Shown piece after piece: positions 52,620-61,255 of a stretch of 64,000 nt of DNA; positions within the stretch are counted from its first letter, which is position 1, and every line of letters begins with the position of its first letter. The DNA lies in contig NZ_JAILYH010000011.1 in assembly GCF_019793435.1 (NCBI RefSeq), forward strand, positions 124,001-188,000, given 5' to 3'. Origin of the DNA: Rhizobium redzepovicii (lineage in GTDB: Bacteria > Pseudomonadota > Alphaproteobacteria > Rhizobiales > Rhizobiaceae). The translations under genes and the position numbers were made by a program. Below the pieces are notes generated by a model. The model did not search any database. It saw only the letters and a program-made list of their open reading frames with translations, and was not told the DNA's origin.

Positions 52620-53723
52620 GTGATCTCTAACATTTCTCGACTTCTGTCGCTCTCTACTGCGATGATCGTGGCTTCGACCGCGATTGCCGCCGCCGAGCCG
52701 AGCGCTGAACTTATCGCCGCCGCCAAGAAGGAAGGCACCCTGACCACGATCGCTCTTCCGCACGACTGGTGCGGCTACGGCGACGTCATTGCGGGCTTCA
52801 AGGCCAAGTATGGCCTCGAAGTCAACGAACTGAACCCGGACGCAGGTTCGGGCGACGAAGTCGAAGCCATCAAGGCCAACAAGGGCAACACCGGTCCGCA
52901 GGCTCCTGACGTCATCGACGTCGGCCTCTCCTTCGGTCCGTCCGCCAAGAAGGACGGTCTGATCCAGCCTTACAAGGTTTCCACCTGGGATTCGATCCCG
53001 GACACGGCCAAGGATGCCGAAGGCTTCTGGTACGGCGACTATTACGGCGTTCTCTCGTTCCTCGTGAACAAGGACCTCGTCAAGGAATCGCCGGCCGACT
53101 GGACCGACCTGAAGAAGAGCGACTACGCAAACACGGTCGCGCTTGCAGGTGATCCGCGCAGCGCCAACCAGGCTGTCCAGGGCGTCTATGCTGCTGGTCT
53201 TTCCGCATCCGGCGGTGACGCGGCCAAGGCAGGCGAAGAAGGCCTGAAGTTCTTCGCCGAACTCAACAAGGCTGGCAACTTCGTGCCCGTCGTCGGCAAG
53301 GCGGCTCCCTTCGCTCAGGGCTCGACGCCCATCATCGTCGCCTGGGACTACAACGCCCTGTCCTGGGGCCAGAGCCTCAAGGGCAATCCTCCGTTCGAGG
53401 TTGTCGTTCCGAAGACGGGCGTCGTTGCCGGTGTCTACGTCCAGGCGATTTCGGCCTTCGCTCCGCACCCGAACGCTGCCAAGCTCTGGATGGAATACCT
53501 CTATTCCGACGAAGGTCAGCTTGGCTGGCTGAAGGGATATTGCCACCCGATCCGCTTCAACGATCTTGCCAAGAACAACAAGATCCCGAAGGACCTGCTC
53601 GACAAGCTGCCGCCGGCAGCAGCCTATGAAAAGGCTGTTTTCCCGACGCTCGAAGAGCAGGCGGCCGGCAAGGAAACCATCACCAAGAACTGGGATTCCG
53701 TGGTCGGCGCCAGCGTCAAGTAA
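52620..53723 (+). CDS. ABC transporter substrate-binding protein (polyamine/iron/phosphonate type)
   Basis: A 367-residue periplasmic binding protein with a signal peptide (cleavage near AIA-AAE, residue ~23). The sequence after it (ELIAAAKKEGTLTTIALPHDW) is typical of SBP_bac_6/8 type II proteins that bind polyamines, thiamine, Fe3+ or 2-aminoethylphosphonate. The first codon is GTG, with AAGGAG six bases before it. It heads an importer operon with two permeases and an ATPase. Ligand unknown; an amine is inferred from the neighbouring catabolic genes. Confidence 0.88.
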   Translation: MISNISRLLSLSTAMIVASTAIAAAEPSAELIAAAKKEGTLTTIALPHDWCGYGDVIAGFKAKYGLEVNELNPDAGSGDEVEAIKANKGNTGPQAPDVIDVGLSFGPSAKKDGLIQPYKVSTWDSIPDTAKDAEGFWYGDYYGVLSFLVNKDLVKESPADWTDLKKSDYANTVALAGDPRSANQAVQGVYAAGLSASGGDAAKAGEEGLKFFAELNKAGNFVPVVGKAAPFAQGSTPIIVAWDYNALSWGQSLKGNPPFEVVVPKTGVVAGVYVQAISAFAPHPNAAKLWMEYLYSDEGQLGWLKGYCHPIRFNDLAKNNKIPKDLLDKLPPAAAYEKAVFPTLEEQAAGKETITKNWDSVVGASVK

Positions 53724-53735
53724 CCCCTGATCCTG

Positions 53736-53765
53736 CCTCCCCGCCCAACGGCGGGGAGGTTTTCT
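53736..53765 (+). terminator. Hairpin with T-tract between binding protein and permease
   Basis: CCTCCCCGCC, CAAC, GGCGGGGAGG form a 10-bp stem followed by TTTTCT. It sits 13 bases after the binding-protein stop. Leaky termination here would give more binding protein than membrane components, a usual arrangement for ABC importers. Confidence 0.8.
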
Positions 53766-53782
53766 CACTCCGACGCCCCAGG

Positions 53783-54688
53783 ATGAGCTTTTCCATGAGC
53801 ACCGTCTCAACGCCTATGGTCAGCAGCGCCCCCTTGATCAACAGAGATCGCGTGATCGACTGGCTGGGCATTGCACCCTTCATTATCTTCTCGCTGCTGT
53901 TTCTGATCATCCCCACGCTTTATCTCGTGGCGGGCGCGTTCCTGACACCCGAGGGTAGTTTTACGCTGAAGAATATCGGCGATCTTTTTACGCCATCGAT
54001 CATGAGCGCTTATTGGATCAGTATCCGCGTCTCGGTCGCCTCGGCTCTGGGCGGCGCGTTGATCGGCTTTTTCCTCGCCTGGGCCGTCGTGCTCGGCGGC
54101 CTGCCGAACTCGGTGCGCTCGACGCTTCTGACCTTCTCCGGCGTCGCCTCCAATTTCGCCGGCGTGCCGCTCGCCTTCGCCTTTCTGGCAACGCTCGGCC
54201 GCACCGGCCTCGTGACGGTCTTCCTGCGGGAATGGTTCGACTTCAACCTTTACAGCACCGGCTTCAACCTGCTGTCCTTCTTCGGCCTCACCATCACCTA
54301 TATGTATTTCCAGATCCCGCTGATGGTGCTGATCCTGACGCCTGCGCTCGACGGCATGAAGAAGGAATGGCGTGAAGCCTCGCAGATCCTCGGCGCCACC
54401 AACCGTCAGTACTGGACGATGGTCGCGATGCCGATCCTCTGGCCGAGCCTGCTCGGCACGACACTGCTGCTCTTTGCCAACGCCTTCGGCGCCATAGCCA
54501 CCGCCTTCGCGCTGACCGGCAGTTCGCTGAACATCGTGCCGATCCTGCTCTACGCGCAGATCCGCGGCGACGTTCTGCACAATGCCAACCTCGGTTACGC
54601 AATCGCGCTCGGCATGATCGTGATCACCGGCGTATCCAACGTCCTGTACCTCATGCTGCGCATGCGCGCCGAACGGTGGCAGAAATGA
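53783..54688 (+). CDS. ABC importer permease 1 (PotB/PhnU-like)
   Basis: A 301-residue inner-membrane permease with about six helices and a basic N-terminus. The cytoplasmic coupling loop is EWREASQILGATNRQYWTMVAMPILWPSLL near residue 192, the binding-protein-dependent-transport EAA pattern. An alternative ATG four codons in (53795) has a better spaced GGATGAG. Its stop overlaps the next start (ATGA). Confidence 0.9.
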   Translation: MSFSMSTVSTPMVSSAPLINRDRVIDWLGIAPFIIFSLLFLIIPTLYLVAGAFLTPEGSFTLKNIGDLFTPSIMSAYWISIRVSVASALGGALIGFFLAWAVVLGGLPNSVRSTLLTFSGVASNFAGVPLAFAFLATLGRTGLVTVFLREWFDFNLYSTGFNLLSFFGLTITYMYFQIPLMVLILTPALDGMKKEWREASQILGATNRQYWTMVAMPILWPSLLGTTLLLFANAFGAIATAFALTGSSLNIVPILLYAQIRGDVLHNANLGYAIALGMIVITGVSNVLYLMLRMRAERWQK

Positions 54689-55473
54689 AAGCGCAACGTC
54701 TCGGAGCCTGGATCGCCATCATCCTGGGCGCGTCCTATTTCATCATTCCGCTAATCGGCACCATTGAATTTTCGCTGCGAATGCGCCGCGGTGAATACAG
54801 TCTCGATGCCTATCAGTCGGTCTTCTCGGACGCCCAGTTCCGCGAGACCTTCGGCTACTCCATGATGATGGCGCTTCTGACCATCGTCTTCGGCATGCTG
54901 CTCGTCGTGCCGACGGCCTACTGGGTGCGGCTGCGGCTGCCGCAGATGCGCCCGGTCGTCGAATTCATCACGCTGCTGCCGCTCGTCATTCCGGCAATCG
55001 TCATCGTCTTCGGTTATCTCAGGATGTACAACTCGTCGTCCTATCTGCCGCTGACGGGTTCGACGACCGGCACCAACATACTGCTGGTCTTCTCCTACAT
55101 CACGCTGTCCCTGCCCTACATGTACCGCGCCGTCGACACCGCCATGCGCGCCATCGACGTCCGCACCCTGACGGAAGCAGCCGAAAGCCTCGGCGCGCGC
55201 TGGACGACCATCATGTTCAGGTGCATTTTTCCCAACGTCATGAGCGGCGTGCTGTCGGGTGCCTTCATCACGCTGGCGATCGTCATGGGCGAATTCACCT
55301 TCGCTGCCCTGCTCAACCGCCCGGCCTTCGGCCCCTACCTGCAGCTTGTCGGCGCCAACAAGGCCTATGAGCCTTCAGCACTGGCCGTCATCGCCTTCTC
55401 GATCACATGGCTCAGCATGGGCCTGCTCAACCTCGTTTCCCGCTTCGGCAAAGCCCGTCCGGCAAAGGCTTAA
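54685..55473 (+). CDS. ABC importer permease 2 (PotC/PhnV-like)
   Basis: A 262-residue permease with about six helices and the EAA loop EAAESLGARWTTIMFRCIFPNVMSG near residue 165. The ATG at 54685 overlaps the upstream stop; a GTG three codons earlier is less likely. It pairs with permease 1 as a heterodimeric channel. The separation of two permease chains fits the polyamine/opine/phosphonate (POPT) importer class. Confidence 0.9.
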   Translation: MKAQRLGAWIAIILGASYFIIPLIGTIEFSLRMRRGEYSLDAYQSVFSDAQFRETFGYSMMMALLTIVFGMLLVVPTAYWVRLRLPQMRPVVEFITLLPLVIPAIVIVFGYLRMYNSSSYLPLTGSTTGTNILLVFSYITLSLPYMYRAVDTAMRAIDVRTLTEAAESLGARWTTIMFRCIFPNVMSGVLSGAFITLAIVMGEFTFAALLNRPAFGPYLQLVGANKAYEPSALAVIAFSITWLSMGLLNLVSRFGKARPAKA

Positions 55474-55485
55474 GGTAATCGGCTC

Positions 55486-56547
55486 ATGTCTTTTCTCACG
55501 CTGACCAACATTCAGAAATCCTTCGGCCCGGTCCAGGTCGTCAAGAACTTCAACATGAACATCGAGAAGGGCGAATTCGTCTCCTTCCTCGGACCGTCAG
55601 GCTGCGGCAAGACGACCGTTCTGCGCATGATCGCCGGCTTCGAAACGCCGACCGGCGGCACGCTGACCATCAACGGCAAGGACCAGAGCGCGCTGAAGCC
55701 GAACCAGCGCAATATCGGCATGGTCTTCCAGGCCTATGCGCTGTTCCCGAACATGACGGTGCACGACAATGTCGCCTTCGGCCTGAAGGTCGCCGGCGCC
55801 CCCAAGCCTGAAATTGATGCCCGCGTCAAGGAAATGCTCGGCCTGATCAAGCTCGACCACCTCGCCGACCGCTTCCCCTACCAATTGTCGGGGGGCCAGC
55901 AGCAGCGAGTCGCTCTTGCCCGTGCGCTTGCCGTCAAGCCGCAGGTGTTGCTGCTCGACGAGCCGCTCTCCGCACTCGACGCCAAGATCCGCGTGTCGCT
56001 GCGCGAGGAAATCCGCCAGATCCAGCAGCAGCTCGGCATCACCACGGTTTTCGTTACCCATGACCAGGAAGAGGCGCTGTCGATCTCCGACCGCATCGTC
56101 GTCATGAACGCCGGCAAGGCCGACCAGATCGGTTCGCCCTTCGAGATCTATAATACGCCGGCAACGCGCTTTGTCGCCTCCTTCGTTGGGACGCTGAACC
56201 TCATCGAGGCCAAGGTCGTCGATCCCGACGCCAACCGCATCCAGATCGGCGATCAGGCCATCACGCTGAAGCAGTCGGTCGCAGCCCACAAGGCCGGCGA
56301 AACCATCTCGCTGGCGCTGCGCCCGGAAGCGGGCTCGCTCTCCGACACCGTCAGAAGCGATACCGCGCTCACCGGCCAGGTCGTCTCGGCCCACTTCCTG
56401 GGGTCGGTCATCCGCACCCGCATGAATGTCGGCGGCAACGTCATTTCCTTTGACATGTTCAACAGCCCCGGCGTCACCCCGCCGCAGGCCGGCGAAACGG
56501 TGACGCTGCGCTTCATGGCGGCCGATCTGCTGGTCATCCGCGACTGA
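55486..56547 (+). CDS. ABC importer ATP-binding protein (PotA-like)
   Basis: A 353-residue ATPase with Walker A GPSGCGKTT near residue 37, the Q-loop in MVFQAYALFPNM, signature LSGGQQQR near 135, Walker B VLLLDEPLSALD near 155 and the H-switch VTHDQEEAL. A C-terminal TOBE domain (~275-350) completes the PotA/UgpC layout. It follows permease 2 by 12 bases and precedes a strong terminator, so the operon has four genes. Confidence 0.93.
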   Translation: MSFLTLTNIQKSFGPVQVVKNFNMNIEKGEFVSFLGPSGCGKTTVLRMIAGFETPTGGTLTINGKDQSALKPNQRNIGMVFQAYALFPNMTVHDNVAFGLKVAGAPKPEIDARVKEMLGLIKLDHLADRFPYQLSGGQQQRVALARALAVKPQVLLLDEPLSALDAKIRVSLREEIRQIQQQLGITTVFVTHDQEEALSISDRIVVMNAGKADQIGSPFEIYNTPATRFVASFVGTLNLIEAKVVDPDANRIQIGDQAITLKQSVAAHKAGETISLALRPEAGSLSDTVRSDTALTGQVVSAHFLGSVIRTRMNVGGNVISFDMFNSPGVTPPQAGETVTLRFMAADLLVIRD

Positions 56548-56568
56548 GTTTGACAATACCGCTGACGC

Positions 56569-56597
56569 AAAAGGCGCCGCAAAACGGCGCCTTTTTC
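56569..56597 (+). terminator. Intrinsic terminator of the ABC importer operon
   Basis: AAAAGGCGCCG and CGGCGCCTTTTT form a perfect stem with a five-base loop and a T-run, 21 bases after the ATPase stop. Confidence 0.92.
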
Positions 56598-56743
56598 AGG
56601 TCGGTTGGCCGAACTGTCACCAAGCGTGATGCAGCCATCACCACAAAGCACTTGAACTCTCCCAACTCGGTGCCAGAAGTTGCCCAAACCAAATGAGCCG
56701 GGACAGCTCTTCGCCCGGCGTTTCAAGCGACGGGATATTTTCA

Positions 56744-57049
56744 ATGATTACTTGCCACCTGCGTTATGTGATCGATCCGTACAAGCTCGCCGAATTCGAG
56801 GAATATGCCCGGCTCTGGATTCCGATCGTCAACAGGATGGGCGGCACCCATCACGGTTATTTCCTGCCATCCGAAGGCGCCAACAACATTGCCGTTGCAT
56901 TGTTTTCCTTCCCGAGCCTTGCCGCCTACGAGGACTATCGAACCCGCATGGCAAGCGATCCGGAATGTCAGGCCGCTTTCGAACTCGACAAGCGCAACCG
57001 CAGTATCGTCAGCTATGAACGTAGCTTCATGCGGCCGGTGCTCAACTGA
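56744..57049 (+). CDS. NIPSNAP-family protein
   Basis: A 101-residue small protein with a dimeric ferredoxin-like fold. MITCHLRYVIDPYKLAEFEEY at the N-terminus and a RIVS...RPVL end are typical of bacterial NIPSNAP proteins. Function unknown; members often sit beside catabolic operons. The start at 56744 is chosen by family length; the frame is open 17 codons further up. Confidence 0.85.
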   Translation: MITCHLRYVIDPYKLAEFEEYARLWIPIVNRMGGTHHGYFLPSEGANNIAVALFSFPSLAAYEDYRTRMASDPECQAAFELDKRNRSIVSYERSFMRPVLN

Positions 57050-57090
57050 TCGAACCGGCGGACGGCCGCTGCATATTAAAACCCCGCAGG

Positions 57091-57141
57091 TGAATTGACC
57101 CCCGAAAGTTGGACATCAACCTTCGGGGGTCAGTCAGTTCA
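57091..57141. repeat. Fused IS3/IS150-like ends (IS footprint or mini-element)
   Basis: The left side starts TGAATTGACCCCCGAAAG and continues GTTGGACAT; the right side, read inverted, starts TGAACTGACTGACCCCCGAA. Terminal inverted repeats with CCCC..AAGTTGGAC are typical of IS150-group IS3-family elements. Here the two ends meet with almost no interior. It also forms a strong hairpin between convergent genes and may terminate both. Confidence 0.55.
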
Positions 57142-57170
57142 AGGCCGCAGGGCTTGCGCTTGTCATACGC

Positions 57171-58172
57171 TCAGCGGATTGCCTGGTCGTCCACATCGAA
57201 GCGGTGCACACGCGCCTGATCCGGCGTCGCATAGACGGTCTCGTCGGGCTCGTACTGATGTTCGCCGAACAGACGCGCCGTCAGCAGGCCGCACTGATCG
57301 GATTCCAGATAGATGATTGTATCGGCGCCGAGATGCTCGACGTGCACGACCTTCGCTGCCCAACTCCCCTGCTCGCGCGATAATGTCATATGTTCGGGAC
57401 GCACGCCGATCGTCTTGGCACTGTGATCCCCGACCTTTTCGGCCGCGATGAAATTCATCTGCGGCGAGCCGATGAATCCGGCAACGAAGACGTTCGCCGG
57501 ACGATTGTAGAGTTCCATCGGCGAGCCGATCTGCTCGATCGCGCCGGCATTCAGCACGACGATCTTGTCGGCAAGCGTCATCGCCTCGACCTGGTCATGG
57601 GTTACGTAGATCATCGTCGCCTTCAGGCTGCGGTGCAGCCGAGCGATTTCAAGGCGGGTCTGAACGCGCAGCGCTGCGTCGAGGTTCGACAGCGGCTCGT
57701 CGAACAGGAAGAGTTCCGGTTCGCGCACAATGGCGCGGCCGATCGCGACGCGCTGGCGCTGACCGCCCGAGAGTTCGGCCGGCCGCCGCGCCAGATAGGG
57801 GGCGAGCGACAGCATGCCCGATGCCTTGCCCACTCGGCTATCGATCTCGTCCTTGGGCGTGCCCGCCTGCTTGAGGCCGAGGCCCATGTTGTCCTTGACC
57901 GTCAAGTGCGGATAGAGCGCATAGGACTGGAACACCATGGCAATGCCGCGCTTGGCCGGCGGCGTCAGCGTCTCGTCGCGTCCGTTGATGACGACGGCGC
58001 CCGAGGTGACGTCCTCAAGGCCGGCAATGCTGCGCAACAGCGTCGATTTTCCGCAGCCTGAGGGGCCGACGAAGATGACGAATTCGCCGTCCTCAACCTC
58101 GAGGTCGATGCCCTTCAGCACCTCATGCGTGCCATAGGTCTTGCGGATGGATTTGAGTTGAAGTGATCCCAC
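57171..58172 (-). CDS. Carbohydrate ABC importer ATP-binding protein (UgpC/MsmK-like)
   Basis: A 333-residue ATPase with Walker A GPSGCGKST near residue 36, MVFQSYALYPHLTVKDN, signature LSGGQRQR near 134, Walker B LFLFDEPLSNLDA and a C-terminal TOBE/OB domain from ~235. The GTG at 58172 with AAGGA upstream is the best start. It is the last gene of a five-gene operon and would drive the neighbouring MalFG-like permeases. Confidence 0.93.
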   Translation of the reverse strand: MGSLQLKSIRKTYGTHEVLKGIDLEVEDGEFVIFVGPSGCGKSTLLRSIAGLEDVTSGAVVINGRDETLTPPAKRGIAMVFQSYALYPHLTVKDNMGLGLKQAGTPKDEIDSRVGKASGMLSLAPYLARRPAELSGGQRQRVAIGRAIVREPELFLFDEPLSNLDAALRVQTRLEIARLHRSLKATMIYVTHDQVEAMTLADKIVVLNAGAIEQIGSPMELYNRPANVFVAGFIGSPQMNFIAAEKVGDHSAKTIGVRPEHMTLSREQGSWAAKVVHVEHLGADTIIYLESDQCGLLTARLFGEHQYEPDETVYATPDQARVHRFDVDDQAIR

Positions 58173-58182
58173 TGATTTTTCC

Positions 58183-59244
58183 TTACAATCTGACCGGCTG
58201 GCCGGTGCGCACGCTCTCGTCGGCGGCAAGGCAGATGCGCAGCGACGCCACCGCATCGGCCATATGGCGATCGAGGTTCAGATCCTCGCGGATCGCCCTC
58301 AGCATGAAGGCCTGTTCCAAGTCGCAGAGCGCCTGATGACCGGGCTCGCCCGTCATCCTCATGTCCTGGTCGGGCCGGATGAACTTGCCGTCCGGCCCGG
58401 TTTCGGCCGTATGCAGACGGATCACGGAAGTCTTGGTGTGCGTGTCGATATCGTCGGACTTGGCGTTCGGATCCATGACGATCGACACCGCACCCTTCGG
58501 CGACATCACATCCTTCACGAAGAAGGCGGTCTCCGAGATCATCGGTCCCCAGCCGGCCTCGTACCAGCCAACCGAACCATCCTCGAAGAGCACCTGCAAC
58601 TGACCGTAATTATACATGTCGGCGGCGATCTCGTCGGACAGCCGCAGCCCCATGCCGCGCACCTCGACTGCCCTTGCGTCGGTGATCTGACACATGACGT
58701 CGACATAATGCACGCCGCAATCGACGATCGGCGACGTGGTTTGCATCAGAGACTTGTGCGTCGCCCAGGTCGGGCCGCTGGACTGCTGGTTGAGGTTCAT
58801 GCGGAAGACGTAAGGCGGGCCGAGCTTGCGCGCTTCCTCGATCAGCTTCGTCCATGAGGGGTGATGGCGAAGGATATAGCCGATCACCAGCTTGCGCCCG
58901 GCCTTCTTCGCGGCAGCGACGACCCTCTCAGCGTCGGCGACGGTGGTCGCCAGCGGCTTCTCGACGAAGACGTCGCAGCCGGCCTCGAAAGCGGCGACGG
59001 CATAATCGGCATGGCTGTCGGAATAGGTGTTGATCGAGCAGAGGTCCGGCTTCAGCTCGGCGAGCGCCGTCGCGAAATCGGGATGGATCGTATAGGCCTG
59101 CAGCTCGGGCTCCAGCTTCGGCGTCGAGCGGTTGACGAGACCGACGATCTCGAAGCCTGGATTGTTGTGATAGGCGAGCGCATGGCTGCGGCCCATGTTG
59201 CCGAGGCCGGCAACGAGGACGCGGATGGGTTTCTCGTGGCTCAC
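58183..59244 (-). CDS. Gfo/Idh/MocA-family oxidoreductase
   Basis: A 353-residue NAD(P)-dependent dehydrogenase. The Rossmann motif AGLGNMGRSHALAY lies at residues ~12-25 and the catalytic-lysine motif FVEKPLATTVADAERV near 93. A following VIGYILRHHPSW stretch and a C-terminal beta-sheet domain complete the family. It overlaps the upstream permease by four bases, so it belongs to the importer operon and probably acts on the imported sugar. Confidence 0.9.
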   Translation of the reverse strand: MSHEKPIRVLVAGLGNMGRSHALAYHNNPGFEIVGLVNRSTPKLEPELQAYTIHPDFATALAELKPDLCSINTYSDSHADYAVAAFEAGCDVFVEKPLATTVADAERVVAAAKKAGRKLVIGYILRHHPSWTKLIEEARKLGPPYVFRMNLNQQSSGPTWATHKSLMQTTSPIVDCGVHYVDVMCQITDARAVEVRGMGLRLSDEIAADMYNYGQLQVLFEDGSVGWYEAGWGPMISETAFFVKDVMSPKGAVSIVMDPNAKSDDIDTHTKTSVIRLHTAETGPDGKFIRPDQDMRMTGEPGHQALCDLEQAFMLRAIREDLNLDRHMADAVASLRICLAADESVRTGQPVRL

Positions 59245-60080
59245 TTGACGGCTCCTGACGTAATGCCGCGGATCAGCTGCCGCGAGAAGATGACGTAGAG
59301 AACGAGGATCGGCAGGATCGCCAGCGACAGCGCCGCCAGCACCGCGTTCCAGTTGGTGACGAACTGGCCGATGAAGATCTGCGAGCCGAGCGTTACCGTT
59401 TTCGTGGCCTCGGAGGGCGCCAGGATCAGCGGGAACCAGAGATCGTTCCAGATCGGGATCATCGTGAAGACGGCGACGGTCGCCATGGCCGGCCGAACCA
59501 GCGGCAGCACCAGGCGGAAGAAGATCGCATATTCGGAAAGCCCGTCGATGCGCCCGGCATTCTTGAGATCATCCGAGACCGTGCGCATGAATTCCGACAG
59601 GATGAAGATCGCCAGCGGTATGCCCTGCGCGGTGTAGACGAGGACCAGCGCCGTCAACGTATTGACGAGGCCTGCCGCCACCATGCCCTGCAGGATTGCC
59701 ACCGTGCCGAGGCGGATCGGGATCATGATGCCGATCGCCATATAGAGCCCGAGCAGCGTGTTGCCGCGGAAGCGATATTCCGAAAGCGCGAAGGCCGCCA
59801 TGGCGCCGAAGAGCAGTACCAGCAGGATCGAGACGATCGTCACGACGAAGCTGTTCTGGAAATAGGTGGCGAAATCGCCCTGACCGAGCACCGTCTGATA
59901 ACCGACCAGACTGAATGTCGACGGCGTCGGCACCATCAGCGGCTCGCGGAAGATCGAGGCGCGATCCTTGAACGAGTTGACCACCGTCAGGAAAACCGGA
60001 AACAGCGCGACCAGTGTATAGGCGCCAAGCGCCAGATGCACGAGGCCGGTGCGGATCGGAGATGTGCGTGCCTTGGACAT
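59241..60080 (-). CDS. Carbohydrate ABC importer permease (MalG-like)
   Basis: A 279-residue permease with about six helices and the EAA loop NAGRIDGLSEYAIFFRLVLPLVRPAM near residue 190, as in MalG/UgpE. A VNSFKDRASIF periplasmic stretch follows the first helix. The gap to the partner permease is nine bases and the stop overlaps the dehydrogenase start. Confidence 0.92.
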   Translation of the reverse strand: MSKARTSPIRTGLVHLALGAYTLVALFPVFLTVVNSFKDRASIFREPLMVPTPSTFSLVGYQTVLGQGDFATYFQNSFVVTIVSILLVLLFGAMAAFALSEYRFRGNTLLGLYMAIGIMIPIRLGTVAILQGMVAAGLVNTLTALVLVYTAQGIPLAIFILSEFMRTVSDDLKNAGRIDGLSEYAIFFRLVLPLVRPAMATVAVFTMIPIWNDLWFPLILAPSEATKTVTLGSQIFIGQFVTNWNAVLAALSLAILPILVLYVIFSRQLIRGITSGAVK

Positions 60081-60089
60081 GCGCGCTCC

Positions 60090-61037
60090 TCAGAACTGGT
60101 AGCGACGCATGCGCCGCTGGATGACGAAGAGATAGAGCGAGACGCCGGCGAGGATGATGAGGAACATCACCGTGGCGATCGTCGCGCCCATCGAGCGGTC
60201 GCCGAGCTGAAGCTGGAAACCGAAGAAGGTGCGGTAGAGCAGCGTACCGAGAATATCGGTCGACATATCAGGTCCGGCGAGCGCCCCTTGCACCGTGTAG
60301 ATCAGGTCGAAGGCATTGAAATTGCCGACGAAGGTCAGGATCGAGATGATGCCGATTGCCGGCAGGATCAGCGGCAGCTTGATCTTCCAGAATTGCGCCC
60401 AGCCAGTGATGCCGTCGCATTCGGCCGCCTCGATCACCTCTTCGGGGATGCTGAGCAACGCGGCATAAATCAGCATCATCGGAATGCCGATATACTGCCA
60501 GTTGGAGATCAGCGACACTGCGATCAGCGCCGAGCCGGGCTTGCCGAGCCAGGGCGCAAACAGGAATTTCAAGCCGATGAGATCGAGCATCCAGGGCGCC
60601 ACGCCCCAGATCGGCGACAGGATCAGCTTCCAGATGAAACCGACGATGACGAAAGAGAGCAGCGTCGGCAGGAAGATCGCCGTGCGGTAAAAGGCGACAC
60701 CGCGCAGCTTCGGCACCGAAAGCAGGGCGGCAAGCGCCACGCCGATCGGGTTCTGCACGCACATGTGGATAGCGAAGAAGATCAGGTTGTTGACCAGCGC
60801 GTTCCAGAAGTCATGCGCCCAGCGCGGATCGCCGAACAACACCCTGAAATTCGCAAGTCCGACGAAGGCCGGCTGACCGTCGACGATATTGTAGAGCGAA
60901 AGCCTAAGCGTTTCGATGAGCGGCAGCACCATGACGGCGGAATAGACGATCACCGCGGGCAGCATGAAGACGAAGATGTGCCAGCGCACCGGGCGCTTGA
61001 TCGGGACGATATCGATCGCGTTGTCGGTTTGGCTCAT
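60090..61037 (-). CDS. Carbohydrate ABC importer permease (MalF/UgpA-like)
   Basis: A 315-residue permease with about six helices. After the first helix come VLPLIETLRLSLYN and the periplasmic NFRVLFGDPRWAHDFWNAL segment, typical of CUT1 family MalF-type subunits. The EAA loop is EAAECDGITGWAQFWKIKLPLILPA near 210. It is separated from the binding-protein gene by about 218 bases that hold a mosaic repeat. Confidence 0.92.
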   Translation of the reverse strand: MSQTDNAIDIVPIKRPVRWHIFVFMLPAVIVYSAVMVLPLIETLRLSLYNIVDGQPAFVGLANFRVLFGDPRWAHDFWNALVNNLIFFAIHMCVQNPIGVALAALLSVPKLRGVAFYRTAIFLPTLLSFVIVGFIWKLILSPIWGVAPWMLDLIGLKFLFAPWLGKPGSALIAVSLISNWQYIGIPMMLIYAALLSIPEEVIEAAECDGITGWAQFWKIKLPLILPAIGIISILTFVGNFNAFDLIYTVQGALAGPDMSTDILGTLLYRTFFGFQLQLGDRSMGATIATVMFLIILAGVSLYLFVIQRRMRRYQF

Positions 61038-61095
61038 GGCGTTTGCCTGTTCTCGTCGACTGGCCGCAATCCTGCGGGCGCAGATGGAAGATGTT

Positions 61096-61247
61096 GCGCC
61101 TCACCCGAACTCTCTGCCGACGGGGGAGAGAGGCAATACCCTGCTGGGATGCGAAATCGGGCTGAGAGGTCGCTGCGAGTCTGCTTCTCCCCGCGCGCGG
61201 GGAGAAGGTGGCCGGCAGGCCGGATGAGGGGCCGCAAACGCGGCCCC
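61096..61247. repeat. RIME-like mosaic repeat, copy 2, inside the sugar ABC operon
   Basis: Inverted relative to copy 1: it runs from GCGCCTCACCCGAA to GGCCGGATGAGGGGC, with a CTTCTCCCCGC/GCGGGGAGAAG hairpin near 61193-61206. The last bases add a perfect hairpin, GGGGCCGC AAAC GCGGCCCC (61228-61247), next to the binding-protein stop. The structure may uncouple expression of the binding protein from its permeases. Confidence 0.82.
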
Positions 61248-61255
61248 CCGCCACG

